64,000 nucleotides of DNA, taken from Rhodanobacter sp. Its GTDB lineage: Bacteria; Pseudomonadota; Gammaproteobacteria; Xanthomonadales; Rhodanobacteraceae. This document shows, piece after piece, positions 1 through 8,421 of this stretch. Position numbers and translations under genes: made by a program. The notes beneath the pieces are model-generated. The model saw nothing but the letters and a program-made list of their open reading frames with translations. It had not been told where the DNA came from and searched no databases. The first letter of the stretch is position 1; every line of letters starts with the position of its first letter. The stretch spans positions 1 through 64,000 of the forward strand of contig SCRO01000070.1 in the NCBI GenBank assembly GCA_004298505.1, read 5' to 3'.

Positions 1-168
1 AGGTCGTAACCCTCCATCGCAAGACGTCCACACAATTCACCTGCGCACACTGTCAAAGATCATGTCGCTTGTCACCGTTGCCGATGACACCCCAGGACCT
101 TTCGTCCCAGGTGAGCCGTGTATTCTACATCGCTTTTTCGGGCCGTCAACACCCTCGATAAAAAATTC
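1..168. other. Left edge, no gene assigned
   Basis: No gene is supported here. On the minus strand a short open stretch begins with TTG or GTG at about 52-58 and runs off the window edge (it would read VCAGELCGRLAMEGYD); it could be the N-terminus of a neighbouring gene, but it has no clear ribosome binding site and I do not recognise it. The plus-strand ORF at 62 has no coding character I can recognise. Confidence 0.3.
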
Positions 169-384
169 TCAGCGTGGTTTGTTGAGGAAATCTCCGGCAG
201 CAGGGCATGCCGTCGGAGGGGCAAGCATCATAGCGCCGCCTTGCTTCCGAGGGAAGGGTGTGGTCGATGCGGTTGCCGGCGATGCCGGTTCCGGCAGCAA
301 GCCGACCCGGTAGGGAATGAGTTCTTCCGGGCGCAGGCGTTCCAGTGCGTCCCAGTCGTCTTCGAAGGGAATGAACTGCAGCAT
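169..384 (-). CDS. Small hypothetical protein (71 aa)
   Basis: A short reading frame downstream of, and co-directional with, the rubredoxin gene. The ATG at 384 is preceded by GAGGAG at good spacing, and the first half (MLQFIPFEDDWDALERLRPE) uses GC-rich third positions like its neighbours and looks coding. The second half (PFPRKQGGAMML onward) looks less protein-like, so the true end could differ or the 3' half could be degraded. The frame stays open upstream to 450, so a longer form is possible. I do not recognise the family and assign no function. Confidence 0.35.
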   Translation of the reverse strand: MLQFIPFEDDWDALERLRPEELIPYRVGLLPEPASPATASTTPFPRKQGGAMMLAPPTACPAAGDFLNKPR

Positions 385-492
385 GAGATGCTCCTCGTCT
401 GGCGCGCCACCGATTGTGCGCAGGAACATCAGAACAGGTGATCCGGCCAATGCACTGACTGAATCTGGCCGTTTGCAGGCCGGATTCTGCGT

Positions 493-690
493 TCAGTCGA
501 CCTCGATCATTTCGAAATCGTCCTTGGTCGTGCCACAGTCCGGGCACGTCCACGTCTCCGGCACGTCCTCCCAACGCGTGCCAGCGGGGATGCCTTCGTC
601 GGGCACGCCTTCCGCTTCGTCATAGATGTAGCCACAGACAACGCACATCCATTTGCGCGAGGCTACGGCTTCAGAGGAACTCTGGCTCAT
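493..690 (-). CDS. Rubredoxin
   Basis: Small iron protein for cytoplasmic electron transfer. The 65-residue product has both rubredoxin knuckles, CVVCGY at residues 16-21 and CPDCGT at 49-54, whose four cysteines hold one Fe(SCys)4 centre, plus the typical W-E-D-V-P-E-T-W core. I chose the ATG at 690 because the longer ORF in the track adds 36 N-terminal residues that match nothing in the family, and 65 residues is close to the usual 52-60. It diverges from the thiE-like gene across an 89 bp gap. The redox partner is not evident in the window. Confidence 0.95.
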   Translation of the reverse strand: MSQSSSEAVASRKWMCVVCGYIYDEAEGVPDEGIPAGTRWEDVPETWTCPDCGTTKDDFEMIEVD

Positions 691-779
691 GGTCGGGCTT
701 CTTCGAATCACTGGGGAATAGGTCATTCTCGCAACTCGACTGACAATACGAAAGCACAACGACCCGATGGAGACCTTAC

Positions 780-1415
780 TTGAATACTCTTGCCCCACCC
801 GCAGGCGGCGGCCTGTATGCGATCACCAACGGGCCACGGCCCGACCTGCTGGATGTCGTTTCGCAGGCACTGGCCGGCGGCGCGCGATGGTTGCAGTACC
901 TGGACGAGGAACCCGGCGATGCACGCCGGCATGGCGAGGCCATGGCGATCCAGCAACTGTGCCGCTCGCGGAATGTGCCCCTGATCATTCATCAGGATCT
1001 CGATCTGGCTGAGACGGTCGGCGCCGCTGGCGTGCATCTCGCCTACTCGGTGGACGGGATCAGGGCAGCGCGTGCGCGCCTCGGACCCGCCGCGATCGTT
1101 GGCGCCGCCTGTCGCGATTCCCTGGAGAATGCCCGCGCCGCCGCACAGGCTGGTGCGAATTACGTGTCATTCGGCGCGATGTTTGCCTCGCCAACCAAGC
1201 CGTTGGCGACGATCGCACCGATTGACCTGCTGAGGCAAAGCGCCGCGCTGGGCGTGACGCGGGTGGCGATCGGCGGCATCACGCCGGACAATGCCGCATT
1301 GCTGATCGAAGCCGGCGCCGACTACGTCGCCTCGATTTCCTCGCTGTTCGGCGCTGCCGATGTGCAGCACGCGGCGCAACGCTTCGCCCAGCTATTTTCC
1401 CAGTCCAGCCATTGA
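780..1415 (+). CDS. thiE: Thiamine phosphate synthase-like protein (ThiE/TenI superfamily), divergent active site
   Basis: TIM-barrel protein of the ThiE/TenI family (211 aa). ThiE joins HMP-pyrophosphate to thiazole phosphate to make thiamine phosphate. The frame opens with TTG at 780, preceded by GGAG about 8 nt upstream; no in-frame ATG is nearby. C-terminal phosphate-binding glycines ([13 protein letters not shown] near 163-175) and the SPTKP lysine near 140 are kept. Three catalytic motifs differ from canonical ThiE: QxRxK reads QYLDE (39-43), the ND pair reads HQ (71-72), and HxGQxD reads HLAYSVD (86-92). The family call is secure, the enzymatic activity is not. hemL starts 7 bp downstream. 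Confidence 0.75.
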   Translation: MNTLAPPAGGGLYAITNGPRPDLLDVVSQALAGGARWLQYLDEEPGDARRHGEAMAIQQLCRSRNVPLIIHQDLDLAETVGAAGVHLAYSVDGIRAARARLGPAAIVGAACRDSLENARAAAQAGANYVSFGAMFASPTKPLATIAPIDLLRQSAALGVTRVAIGGITPDNAALLIEAGADYVASISSLFGAADVQHAAQRFAQLFSQSSH

Positions 1416-1422
1416 GAACCTG

Positions 1423-2709
1423 ATGACAACAAACCATGAACTGTTCCAGCGCGCCCTGCCACTGATGCCGGGCGGCGTGAACTCGCCAGTGCGCGCGTTC
1501 AAGTCGGTCGGCGGCGAACCGTTCTTCACCGAACGTGCCGATGGCGCATACCTGTGGGATGTGGAAGGCAAGCGCTACATCGACTACGTCGGCTCGTGGG
1601 GGCCGATGATCGTCGGCCACAACCATCCGGTCGTGCGCGCCGCCGTCGAACGCGCCATCCGGAACGGGCTTTCGTTCGGCACGCCCTGCCCGGACGAAGT
1701 CAGCATGGCCGAAATGATCACCCGCCTGATTCCCTCGATCGAAATGCTGCGCATGGTCAATTCCGGCACCGAGGCCACGATGTCGGCGATCCGGCTTGCC
1801 CGCGGCGCTACCGGCCGCAGCAAGATCTTGAAGTTCGAGGGCTGCTATCACGGTCACGGCGACAGTTTCCTGGTCAAGGCTGGTTCCGGCGCGCTGACTT
1901 TCGGCGTACCGACCTCGCCGGGCGTGCCTGCAGGCAATGCCGACCTGACCCTGACTTTGCCCTACAACGACCTCGCGGCAGCCAGGGCCCTGTTCGCCGA
2001 ACAAGGCCATGAACTGGCCGCGTTGATCATCGAGCCAGTGGCCGGCAACATGAACTGTATCCCGCCGGTGAACGGCTACCTGCAAGGCCTGCGCGAGCTA
2101 TGCACGAAGTCGGGCACGCTGCTGATCTTCGACGAGGTGATGACCGGTTTCCGCGTGGCGCTCGGCGGTGCCCAGGCGCACTACGGGGTCACGCCGGATC
2201 TCACCACGTTCGGCAAGATCATCGGTGGTGGCATGCCGGTAGGTGCCTATGGCGGGCGGCGCGACCTGATGGAGCAGATCGCGCCATCCGGGCCGATCTA
2301 CCAGGCCGGTACGCTGAGCGGCAACCCGGTGGCGATGGCGGCCGGTCTGGCGATGCTGGAGCTGATCCAGACGCCAGGCTTCCACGATCGGCTCGCCTCG
2401 CGCACGCGCCTGCTCACCGATGGCCTGCAAGCGGTCGCGGACGGGGAAGGCATCGCGTTCAGCACCAACCGCGTGGGCGGCATGTTCGGCCTGTTCTTCA
2501 GCCGCGACAAGGTAACCACCCACGCGCAGGCCACTACCGCGAACGTCGCGCGCTTCAATGCTTTTTTCCACGGCATGCTGGAGCGCGGCGTCTACCTCGC
2601 CCCATCGGCATTCGAAGCCGGCTTCATGTCGGCCGCACACACCGATGAGGACATTGCGCTGACCCTCGAGGCCGCACGCGGCGCGATGCGCGCAGCAAAA
2701 GCCGTTTGA
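1423..2709 (+). CDS. hemL: Glutamate-1-semialdehyde 2,1-aminomutase
   Basis: PLP enzyme converting glutamate-1-semialdehyde to 5-aminolevulinate, the last step of the C5 route into tetrapyrroles. The 428-residue product has the fold-type I aminotransferase hallmarks: NSGTEAT (113-119), FDEVMTGFR (236-244) and the PLP lysine at about 265 in [18 protein letters not shown], diagnostic of HemL. I took the ATG at 1423 ([18 protein letters not shown]), which matches the family N-terminus; the longer ORF in the track overlaps thiE in another frame. Spacing of 7 bp to thiE suggests co-transcription. Confidence 0.97.
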   Translation: MTTNHELFQRALPLMPGGVNSPVRAFKSVGGEPFFTERADGAYLWDVEGKRYIDYVGSWGPMIVGHNHPVVRAAVERAIRNGLSFGTPCPDEVSMAEMITRLIPSIEMLRMVNSGTEATMSAIRLARGATGRSKILKFEGCYHGHGDSFLVKAGSGALTFGVPTSPGVPAGNADLTLTLPYNDLAAARALFAEQGHELAALIIEPVAGNMNCIPPVNGYLQGLRELCTKSGTLLIFDEVMTGFRVALGGAQAHYGVTPDLTTFGKIIGGGMPVGAYGGRRDLMEQIAPSGPIYQAGTLSGNPVAMAAGLAMLELIQTPGFHDRLASRTRLLTDGLQAVADGEGIAFSTNRVGGMFGLFFSRDKVTTHAQATTANVARFNAFFHGMLERGVYLAPSAFEAGFMSAAHTDEDIALTLEAARGAMRAAKAV

Positions 2710-2917
2710 CGGGCGTCACTGATGACCGGACCACCGGCACGCTACCCACCGACTTCGGACCGGCCGCGGGCGCTGCATGGCGCGCGCTGGTGCCGTATCA
2801 TCTCCGGGCACGACGATGCGCCGGGAAAGCGCTTTGACATTACGCTGATCCCCGTCATCGGTGCCAGCATGCGGCGCGCCCCTGCCAGCTTCCGTTGATC
2901 GAGCAGCCTGCCCGCAT

Positions 2918-3340
2918 TCACCAGACTCCCGTATTTTCCATCGACACCCACGGCTCACGCGCAGGCAAGGGATCCCCGCCCTGCAGCAGCTCGACCGAGA
3001 TCAGGTCCGGCGAGCGCACGAAGGCCATGTGCCCGTCTCGTGGTGGCCGATGGATGGTGTAACCCATCGACTGCAATCGCTCGCAGGTGGCATAGATATC
3101 GTCCACCCGGAACGCGAGGTGGCCGAAATTGCGCGCCGAACCGTAGTCTTCCTGAGCGCCCCAGTTGAAGGTCAGCTCGATCTCGGCCTCCGGGCTGTCG
3201 GCCGCGGACAGGAACACCAGCGTGTATTTGCCCTTGGGGACTTCGCGGCGTCGTACTTCACGCAAGCCCAGGCCTTCGCAATAGAAGCGCAGCGAGGCCT
3301 CCAGATCACGTACGCGTACCATGCTGTGCAGGTATTTCAT
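2918..3340 (-). CDS. gloA: Lactoylglutathione lyase (glyoxalase I), VOC family
   Basis: Detoxifies methylglyoxal by isomerising its glutathione hemithioacetal to S-lactoylglutathione. The 140-residue protein keeps the four metal ligands of GloA at the expected places: H5 (MKYLHSM), E55 (EIELTFNWG), H74 ([10 protein letters not shown]) and E117 (ISVELLQ). The segment between the last two ligands is shorter than in E. coli and there is a short C-terminal extension. It ends the minus-strand run adk-mpl-LON-SDR-argD-gloA, 38 bp after argD. Confidence 0.88.
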   Translation of the reverse strand: MKYLHSMVRVRDLEASLRFYCEGLGLREVRRREVPKGKYTLVFLSAADSPEAEIELTFNWGAQEDYGSARNFGHLAFRVDDIYATCERLQSMGYTIHRPPRDGHMAFVRSPDLISVELLQGGDPLPAREPWVSMENTGVW

Positions 3341-3378
3341 CGTCAGGTCTCCTCAGCTGTGACGGCGTCACTAGTACT

Positions 3379-4614
3379 TCAGCCTGCGACAAACGCGCTC
3401 AACGCCGCGTGCAGGCGCGCCAGCCCTTCGGCCAGTTCTTCGCTGGTGATGGTCAGGGGCGGCACGAAGCGAAGCACGTCCGGCCCCGCCTGCAACAACA
3501 ACAAGCCGTGGGTCGCCGCATGGTCGAGGATCACGCCGGCCTTGCCGGCATACGCAGGGGCCAGCACCGCGCCGATCATCAGGCCACGACCCCGCACCTC
3601 GGCGAACAGACCGCCGTCATGGTTGATGTGCGCCAGACCCGTGCGCAAATCGCTCGCCTGGCGCTCGACATTGGCCAGCACCGTCGGCGAGGCGAGCTTG
3701 GCCAGCGCCACGCGGGCCACGCTCGCCGCCATGGGATTGCCGCCGAAGGTGGTGCCGTGCGCACCGTATTGCATCACCTCGGACACCTTCGGGCCGGCCA
3801 GCATCGCGCCGATCGGAAAGCCACCACCGAGCGCCTTGGCCAGGGTGACGATATCCGGCGTAATCGCGTCGTCCGTATGCGCGAACAGGCTGCCGGTGCG
3901 GCCCATGCCGCACTGGATCTCGTCGAGCACCAGCAAGGCATCGTGCGCATCGCAGAGTTCGCGTACGCGCTCCATGAAACCCGGCGCGGCCGGCACCACG
4001 CCGCCTTCGCCCTGCACCGGCTCCAGCATGACCGCCGCGATGTCGCCCGCCGTGAAGGCCTGTTCCAGGGCAGCGGCGTCATTGAAATCGAGATAACGAA
4101 ATCCCGCCGGCAGCGGCTCGTAACCTTCCTGATACTTCGGCTGGGCGGTCGCGGTCACCGTGGCAAGCGTGCGGCCGTGAAACGAACCCCTGAATGTGAT
4201 GATCGTGCGCTGCTCCGGCGCGCGCCCCTTGGCGGCGGCCCAGCGCCTGACCAGCTTGATCGCCGCCTCGTTCGCCTCCGCCCCCGAATTGCACAGGAAC
4301 ACGCGCTCGGCAAAGCCCGACGCCTTGACCAGCTCCTCGGCCAGCCGCAACGGTGGCTCGGTGTAGAACACGTTGCTGGCATGCCATAGTTTGTGCGCCT
4401 GCGCGGTCAGCGCCGCGAGCAGGTCCGGATCCTGGTGACCCAGCGCATTGACCGCGATGCCGGCGCCAAAGTCGATGTAGTCGCGACCCTGCGTATCCCA
4501 CACCCGCGCGCCCTTGCCGTGGTCAAGCACCAGCTCGCGCGGATGGTAAATCGGCAACCAGTAGCGCTTGCCCAGGTCGATCAGGGCCGATGCGTCGTCG
4601 TGTATGGATGTCAT
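3379..4614 (-). CDS. argD: Acetylornithine/succinyldiaminopimelate aminotransferase family
   Basis: Class III PLP aminotransferase (411 aa), most likely acetylornithine aminotransferase of arginine biosynthesis, possibly also serving the diaminopimelate route. Visible motifs: NSGAEANEAAIK (109-120), LDEIQCGMGRTG (230-241), PLP lysine about 260 in TLAKALGGGFPIGAML, and FGGNPMAA. The track ORF extends 144 residues further, but that part is a shadow of the SDR gene, so I used ATG 4614, which gives the family N-terminus. It starts 5 bp after the SDR stop. AstC (succinylornithine transaminase) is the main alternative; no other arg or ast gene is present to decide. Confidence 0.85.
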   Translation of the reverse strand: MTSIHDDASALIDLGKRYWLPIYHPRELVLDHGKGARVWDTQGRDYIDFGAGIAVNALGHQDPDLLAALTAQAHKLWHASNVFYTEPPLRLAEELVKASGFAERVFLCNSGAEANEAAIKLVRRWAAAKGRAPEQRTIITFRGSFHGRTLATVTATAQPKYQEGYEPLPAGFRYLDFNDAAALEQAFTAGDIAAVMLEPVQGEGGVVPAAPGFMERVRELCDAHDALLVLDEIQCGMGRTGSLFAHTDDAITPDIVTLAKALGGGFPIGAMLAGPKVSEVMQYGAHGTTFGGNPMAASVARVALAKLASPTVLANVERQASDLRTGLAHINHDGGLFAEVRGRGLMIGAVLAPAYAGKAGVILDHAATHGLLLLQAGPDVLRFVPPLTITSEELAEGLARLHAALSAFVAG

Positions 4615-4619
4615 GCCAA

Positions 4620-5438
4620 TCAGTCCAGGAACAGGTCCGGCAGCAGGGGTGCTCCGGGCTCCAGCGCATAACGGTCGAAATCGGTCACACCGACTTCGCG
4701 CAACACTTCGTCGTCGATCGCAAAATGGCCCGTGTACTCGCGCGATGGCCGCGTCAGGATCACGTGCGCGGCATCGGCCACGATGTCCGGCTTGCGGCAC
4801 TGCTCGGCCTTCACACCCTCGATCATCCCGATCGCCGCCGTGGCAATGACCGTGCGCGGCCACAATGCGTTCACCGCGATACCCTGTTCGGCGAATTCCG
4901 CACTCATGCCCAGCACACACAGGCTCATGCCGTACTTGGCAATGGTGTAGGCGGTATGCGGCGCGAACCATTTCGGGTCGAGGTTGGGCGGCGGCGACAG
5001 CATCAGCACATGCGGGTTCTTCGCCTGCTTCAGGTACGGCAGGCAAGTGCGGGTGACCAGGAAGGTACCGCGTGTATTGACCTGATGCATCAGGTCGTAA
5101 CGCTTCATCGGCGTGTCCGCGGTACCGGCCAGCCAGATCGCGCTGGCGTTGTTGACCACGATATCGATGCCGCCGAAGTGCTCCGCCGCCTGAGCTGCCG
5201 CGGCCACGACCTCGCTCTCCTCGCGAATGTCCACCTGCAAGGCCAGCGCCTTGCCGCCGGCGGCCTCGATCTCGGCGGCAGCGGTGTGGATGGTGCCGGG
5301 CAGCTTGGGATTGGGCACTGCGCTCTTGGCCGCGATCACGATGTTGGCACCATCGCGCGCCGCACGCAGCGCGATCGCCAAGCCGATGCCGCGCGAGGCG
5401 CCAGTGATGAACAAGGTCTTGCCAGCCAGTGTACCCAT
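4620..5438 (-). CDS. SDR family oxidoreductase (HSDL2-like)
   Basis: Short-chain dehydrogenase (272 aa) with the NAD(P) motif TGASRGIG (12-19), NNAS (96-99), a catalytic serine near 148 and YTIAK (164-168). The long ADTPMKRYDLMHQVNTRGTF region and LMLSPPPNLDPKWF resemble bacterial and animal HSDL2-type proteins, which lack a firmly assigned substrate. Start ATG 5438 has AAGGAG 7 nt upstream. It lies 47 bp downstream of the LON-domain gene and 5 bp before argD. Substrate not determinable here. Confidence 0.85.
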   Translation of the reverse strand: MGTLAGKTLFITGASRGIGLAIALRAARDGANIVIAAKSAVPNPKLPGTIHTAAAEIEAAGGKALALQVDIREESEVVAAAAQAAEHFGGIDIVVNNASAIWLAGTADTPMKRYDLMHQVNTRGTFLVTRTCLPYLKQAKNPHVLMLSPPPNLDPKWFAPHTAYTIAKYGMSLCVLGMSAEFAEQGIAVNALWPRTVIATAAIGMIEGVKAEQCRKPDIVADAAHVILTRPSREYTGHFAIDDEVLREVGVTDFDRYALEPGAPLLPDLFLD

Positions 5439-5485
5439 GCGTTCGGCTCCTTCAGAGAGACGCATAGTCTAGCGGGCCACGGGCC

Positions 5486-6088
5486 TCAGCGCTTCTGGAA
5501 GCGCGGCAGGATATCGCGCAATTGCGCCAGGCGTTGCAGCGGATCGATCAGCTCCAGCATGCGCTGCTGTTCGCTGCGATCGAGCGGCAACAGTTCGGCC
5601 AGGCGAAAACCCAGCCAGCTGGCGTCCTCATAGTTGCTGCGCGGGGCGAGGCGCCATGGTGGCGCCATCGTCTCGATCAGGCGTTCGAGAATACTTTGCA
5701 GCAAGGCGAATTCCACCGGCACTTCCACTTCCGGCTCGCCCGACCACAACTTGGCGTCACCACGCACCAGGCCATCGGCCCGAACCCGGCTGCGCGCCAC
5801 GCGAAAGCGCGCGCCGCCCTCGGCCACGATACTCAGCAAGCCATCCTCGTCACGATGGAAGTCGCTGATCCGCGCCAGTGTGCCGATCGCCGCCGGTACG
5901 GCCGGCGCACCCGTCTCGTGCCCGGCAAGGATCAGACACACGCCGAAGGGGCTGCCGTTGCGCGTGCACTCGCGCACCAGATCGAGATAACGTGGCTCGA
6001 AAATGCGCAGATGCAAGAGCCCGCCGGGGAACAGCACGGAGGCGAGCGGAAACAGCGGCATGTCGAGGTGGGTGGATTTGACGGCCAT
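5486..6088 (-). CDS. LON peptidase substrate-binding domain protein
   Basis: A 200-residue stand-alone LON N-terminal domain: DMPLFPLASVLFPGGLLHLRIFEPRY is the classic start of this fold, followed by FGVCLI and a C-terminal helical half. There is no AAA+ or protease domain, so it is not the Lon protease itself. Such proteins are common next to housekeeping genes in Xanthomonadales and their role is unclear. ATG 6088 fits the family; the track ORF begins 19 residues earlier in what should be leader. It lies 57 bp after mpl and 47 bp before the SDR gene. Confidence 0.88.
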   Translation of the reverse strand: MAVKSTHLDMPLFPLASVLFPGGLLHLRIFEPRYLDLVRECTRNGSPFGVCLILAGHETGAPAVPAAIGTLARISDFHRDEDGLLSIVAEGGARFRVARSRVRADGLVRGDAKLWSGEPEVEVPVEFALLQSILERLIETMAPPWRLAPRSNYEDASWLGFRLAELLPLDRSEQQRMLELIDPLQRLAQLRDILPRFQKR

Positions 6089-6145
6089 CGGCGGAGTGTA
6101 ACCAGTGCCGACAGGCGCGGTCAGCGAGCACCGCCACGGACACAA

Positions 6146-7606
6146 TCAGGTGGCACGCAGGCTCTCGACGAAGCGGCGCGGCGCGGCCTCGAAGCCACCG
6201 TTGGACATGAAGATGACCTGGTCGCCAGGCTGCACTTGCGCACGCAGGCTTTCGATCAAGGCAGCCACGGTGGGTACCGTCATACCGTGGCCGGCCAATG
6301 CGTCGGTGACTGCACCAGCATCCCACGGCAGCTCGGCCCGCTGCAGCAACACCACCTCGTCGGCATCGGCCAGCGATGGCGCCAGCGCCGCCGCGTGTGC
6401 ACCCTGGCGCATCGAGTTCGAGCGCGGCTCCAAGGCTACCCAGATCCGTGCACCACCCACCCTCGCACGCAGGCCGGCCAGCGTGGTTGCGATCGCGGTG
6501 GGATGGTGTGCGAAATCGTCGTAGACGCACACGCCGCGGACCTCGCCGACCAGTTCCATCCGGCGCTTGACGCTCTCGAAGGTGGCGAAGGCCGGCAACA
6601 GGGCTTGCGGATCCGCGCCTGCTGCGGCAGCCGCCGCCAGCGCCGCCAGCGCATTCATCACGTTGTGCCGGCCAAGCAGCGACCAGTGGATTTCGCCGAT
6701 CAAGCGACCGGCGTGGTGCAGGGTAAAAGCCGCGCCATCCGCTTCGAGCAAGCGGGCCTGCCAGTCGCCTGCGCCGATGCCGAAGGTCTCCACCGGTGTC
6801 CAGCACCCCATCGCCAGCACTTCGGCAAGCCGTTCATCATGCGCATTGACGATCAGCCGACCGTTGCCCGGCACGGTGCGCACCAAATGGTGGAACTGGC
6901 GCTGGATCGCGGCCACGTCGGGGAAGATATCCGCGTGGTCGTATTCGAGGTTGTTGAGGATGGCGATGCGCGGGTGGTAATGCACGAACTTCGAGCGTTT
7001 GTCGAAGAAGGCGGTGTCGTATTCGTCCGCTTCCATAATGAAAGGCGCCGCCAAAGGCGGCACCAAAGCACCTTCTCCTCCCGGCGACCCTTTGGAACTC
7101 CCCTTGTGGGTGAGAAGGTGGCGCGTAGCGCCGGATGAGGGTTCGCTCTTGCGCGAACCCAACCGCGCCGACACCCCGAAATTCCCCGGCACCCCGCCCA
7201 CCAGAAACCCGGGCGACATCCCTGCGCTCTCCAGCAGATGCGCCAGCAAGCTGGTGGTGGTGGTCTTGCCGTGGGTTCCGGCCACCGCAAGCACGTCGCG
7301 ATCGGCCAGCACCGTCTCGCCCAGCCACTGTGGTCCGGAAACATAGCGCAGGTGCGCGTCCAGCATGTATTCCACCGCCGGATTGCCGCGCGTCATGGCG
7401 TTTCCGACGACGACCAGATCGGGTGGCGGTTTGAGATGGTCGGCCGTGTAGCCGCGCATCATGCCAATGCCCAGTGCCTCCAGTTGCGTACTCATTGGCG
7501 GATAGACGTTGGCGTCGGAGCCCTCGACCGTGTAGCCGAGCTCGCGCGCCAGCGCGGCGACGCCGCCCATGAAGGTGCCGCAAATGCCGAGGATATGCAG
7601 ACGCAT
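6146..7606 (-). CDS. mpl: UDP-N-acetylmuramate:tripeptide ligase Mpl, with an in-frame palindromic insertion
   Basis: Peptidoglycan-recycling ligase joining UDP-MurNAc to L-Ala-gamma-D-Glu-meso-Dap. Mur-ligase motifs are all present: HILGICGTFMGG (4-15), P-loop AGTHGKTTTT (109-118), EADEYDTAFFDKRSKF (192-207), ILNNLEYDHADIF, FAHHPTA and EPRSNSMR. Between SARLG (146-150) and MEADEYD is an extra segment of about 38 residues (151-189, SRKSEPSSGATRHLLTHKG...) absent from E. coli-type Mpl; its DNA is a palindromic repeat kept in frame. The product is 486 aa against about 455 usual. ATG 7606 was preferred to the TTG at 7615. adk lies 44 bp upstream. Confidence 0.92.
   Translation of the reverse strand: MRLHILGICGTFMGGVAALARELGYTVEGSDANVYPPMSTQLEALGIGMMRGYTADHLKPPPDLVVVGNAMTRGNPAVEYMLDAHLRYVSGPQWLGETVLADRDVLAVAGTHGKTTTTSLLAHLLESAGMSPGFLVGGVPGNFGVSARLGSRKSEPSSGATRHLLTHKGSSKGSPGGEGALVPPLAAPFIMEADEYDTAFFDKRSKFVHYHPRIAILNNLEYDHADIFPDVAAIQRQFHHLVRTVPGNGRLIVNAHDERLAEVLAMGCWTPVETFGIGAGDWQARLLEADGAAFTLHHAGRLIGEIHWSLLGRHNVMNALAALAAAAAAGADPQALLPAFATFESVKRRMELVGEVRGVCVYDDFAHHPTAIATTLAGLRARVGGARIWVALEPRSNSMRQGAHAAALAPSLADADEVVLLQRAELPWDAGAVTDALAGHGMTVPTVAALIESLRAQVQPGDQVIFMSNGGFEAAPRRFVESLRAT
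7045..7160. repeat. Palindromic repeat inserted within the mpl coding sequence
   Basis: Three consecutive inverted repeats lie inside mpl: GCCGCC-AAA-GGCGGC (7047-7061), CCTTCTC...GAGAAGG (7071-7118, enclosing CCCCTTGTGGGTG) followed by GGCGCGTAGCGCCGGATGAGGG, and GGGTTCGC-TCTTGC-GCGAACCC (7139-7160). The CCTTCTC/GAGAAGG plus GCGCC-GGATGAGGG layout resembles dispersed repeats seen between genes in many proteobacteria. Here it is read through in frame without a stop. The exact ends are not defined by target duplications I can see. Confidence 0.75.
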
Positions 7607-7650
7607 CGGAGTCAACCCTTGATACCCGCCCCGGCCGCAGCGGGATGCGA

Positions 7651-8232
7651 TCAGTCGGTGACTGCCGGCTTGCGCTGCAGCGCGTGCCTGATCCGGGCGG
7701 TGATCTGGTCCAGTTCGCCGACGCCATCGACAACCTGCAGCTTGCCGCGACGGGCATAGAAATCAGCTACCGGGGCGGTCTGTTCGGCGTAGATCGCCAG
7801 CCGCTTGCGCACCGTATCCGGATTGTCGTCGGCGCGGCCCTCGGCCTTGAAGCGGATTTCGCAGCGACCGATGATGGCCGCATTCGGCACCTCGAGCTTG
7901 ATCACCGCATCCAGCGGCTGGCCGATCTTGAGCAGCAGCTGATCCAGCGCATCGGCCTGGGCCAGGTTGCGTGGATAGCCGTCGAGGATGAAGCCTGCCC
8001 TGGCGTCGTCCTGCGCCAGCCGCTCCTCCAGCATGCCGAGCAGGATATCGTCGGAAACCAGCTGACCGGCCTCCATCACGGCCTTGGCCTTGAGCCCCAT
8101 CGCGGTACCGGCGGCGACAGCGGCACGCAGCATGTCGCCGGTCGAGATGTGCGGCACGCCCAAGGCCGTCTTCAACCGCGCAGCCTGCGTGCCTTTGCCC
8201 GATCCGGGCGCACCAAGTAAGACGAGTCGCAT
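7651..8232 (-). CDS. adk: Adenylate kinase, short LID type
   Basis: Interconverts ATP + AMP and 2 ADP. The 193-residue product begins MRLVLLGAPGSGKGTQ with the P-loop at 7-15 and has ISTGDMLR, ILDGYPRN and the reduced LID region CEIRFKAEGRADDNPDTVRKRL. It lacks the zinc-binding or extended LID of the about 215-residue long form, so it is the short variant typical of this order. ATG 8232 was chosen over the 70-residue longer ORF, whose upstream part has no family match. It diverges from the PFK gene over 189 bp and heads the minus-strand run through mpl to gloA. Confidence 0.96.
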   Translation of the reverse strand: MRLVLLGAPGSGKGTQAARLKTALGVPHISTGDMLRAAVAAGTAMGLKAKAVMEAGQLVSDDILLGMLEERLAQDDARAGFILDGYPRNLAQADALDQLLLKIGQPLDAVIKLEVPNAAIIGRCEIRFKAEGRADDNPDTVRKRLAIYAEQTAPVADFYARRGKLQVVDGVGELDQITARIRHALQRKPAVTD

Positions 8233-8421
8233 AATGCTCCACAAGTTCGGCCCGCTGCCGCACACTGCGGCGGTTCGACCGGTTCCAGAATTGAGCGTTA
8301 AATTAGCGGCTGCGCCCGATGCCGTCAAACGGCGACGGCGTGGGAAAATCGCCAAGTCCCTGCCAACCGTGAAAATTGTCGCCGGCCGCCACTCCGTCAC
8401 CAGACCGATTCGAGGATAACC

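Noticed and set aside
1-60. Open minus-strand stretch reading VCAGELCGRLAMEGYD at the left edge
   Set aside because: Only about 17 codons, non-ATG start, no ribosome site, no family recognised.
3379-5046. 555-aa form of ArgD
   Set aside because: The extra 144 N-terminal residues are a frame shadow of the SDR gene; ATG 4614 gives the normal family start.
5522-7138. 538-aa plus-strand ORF opposite the LON and mpl genes
   Set aside because: Antisense of two recognised genes; low-complexity Arg/Gln/His content.
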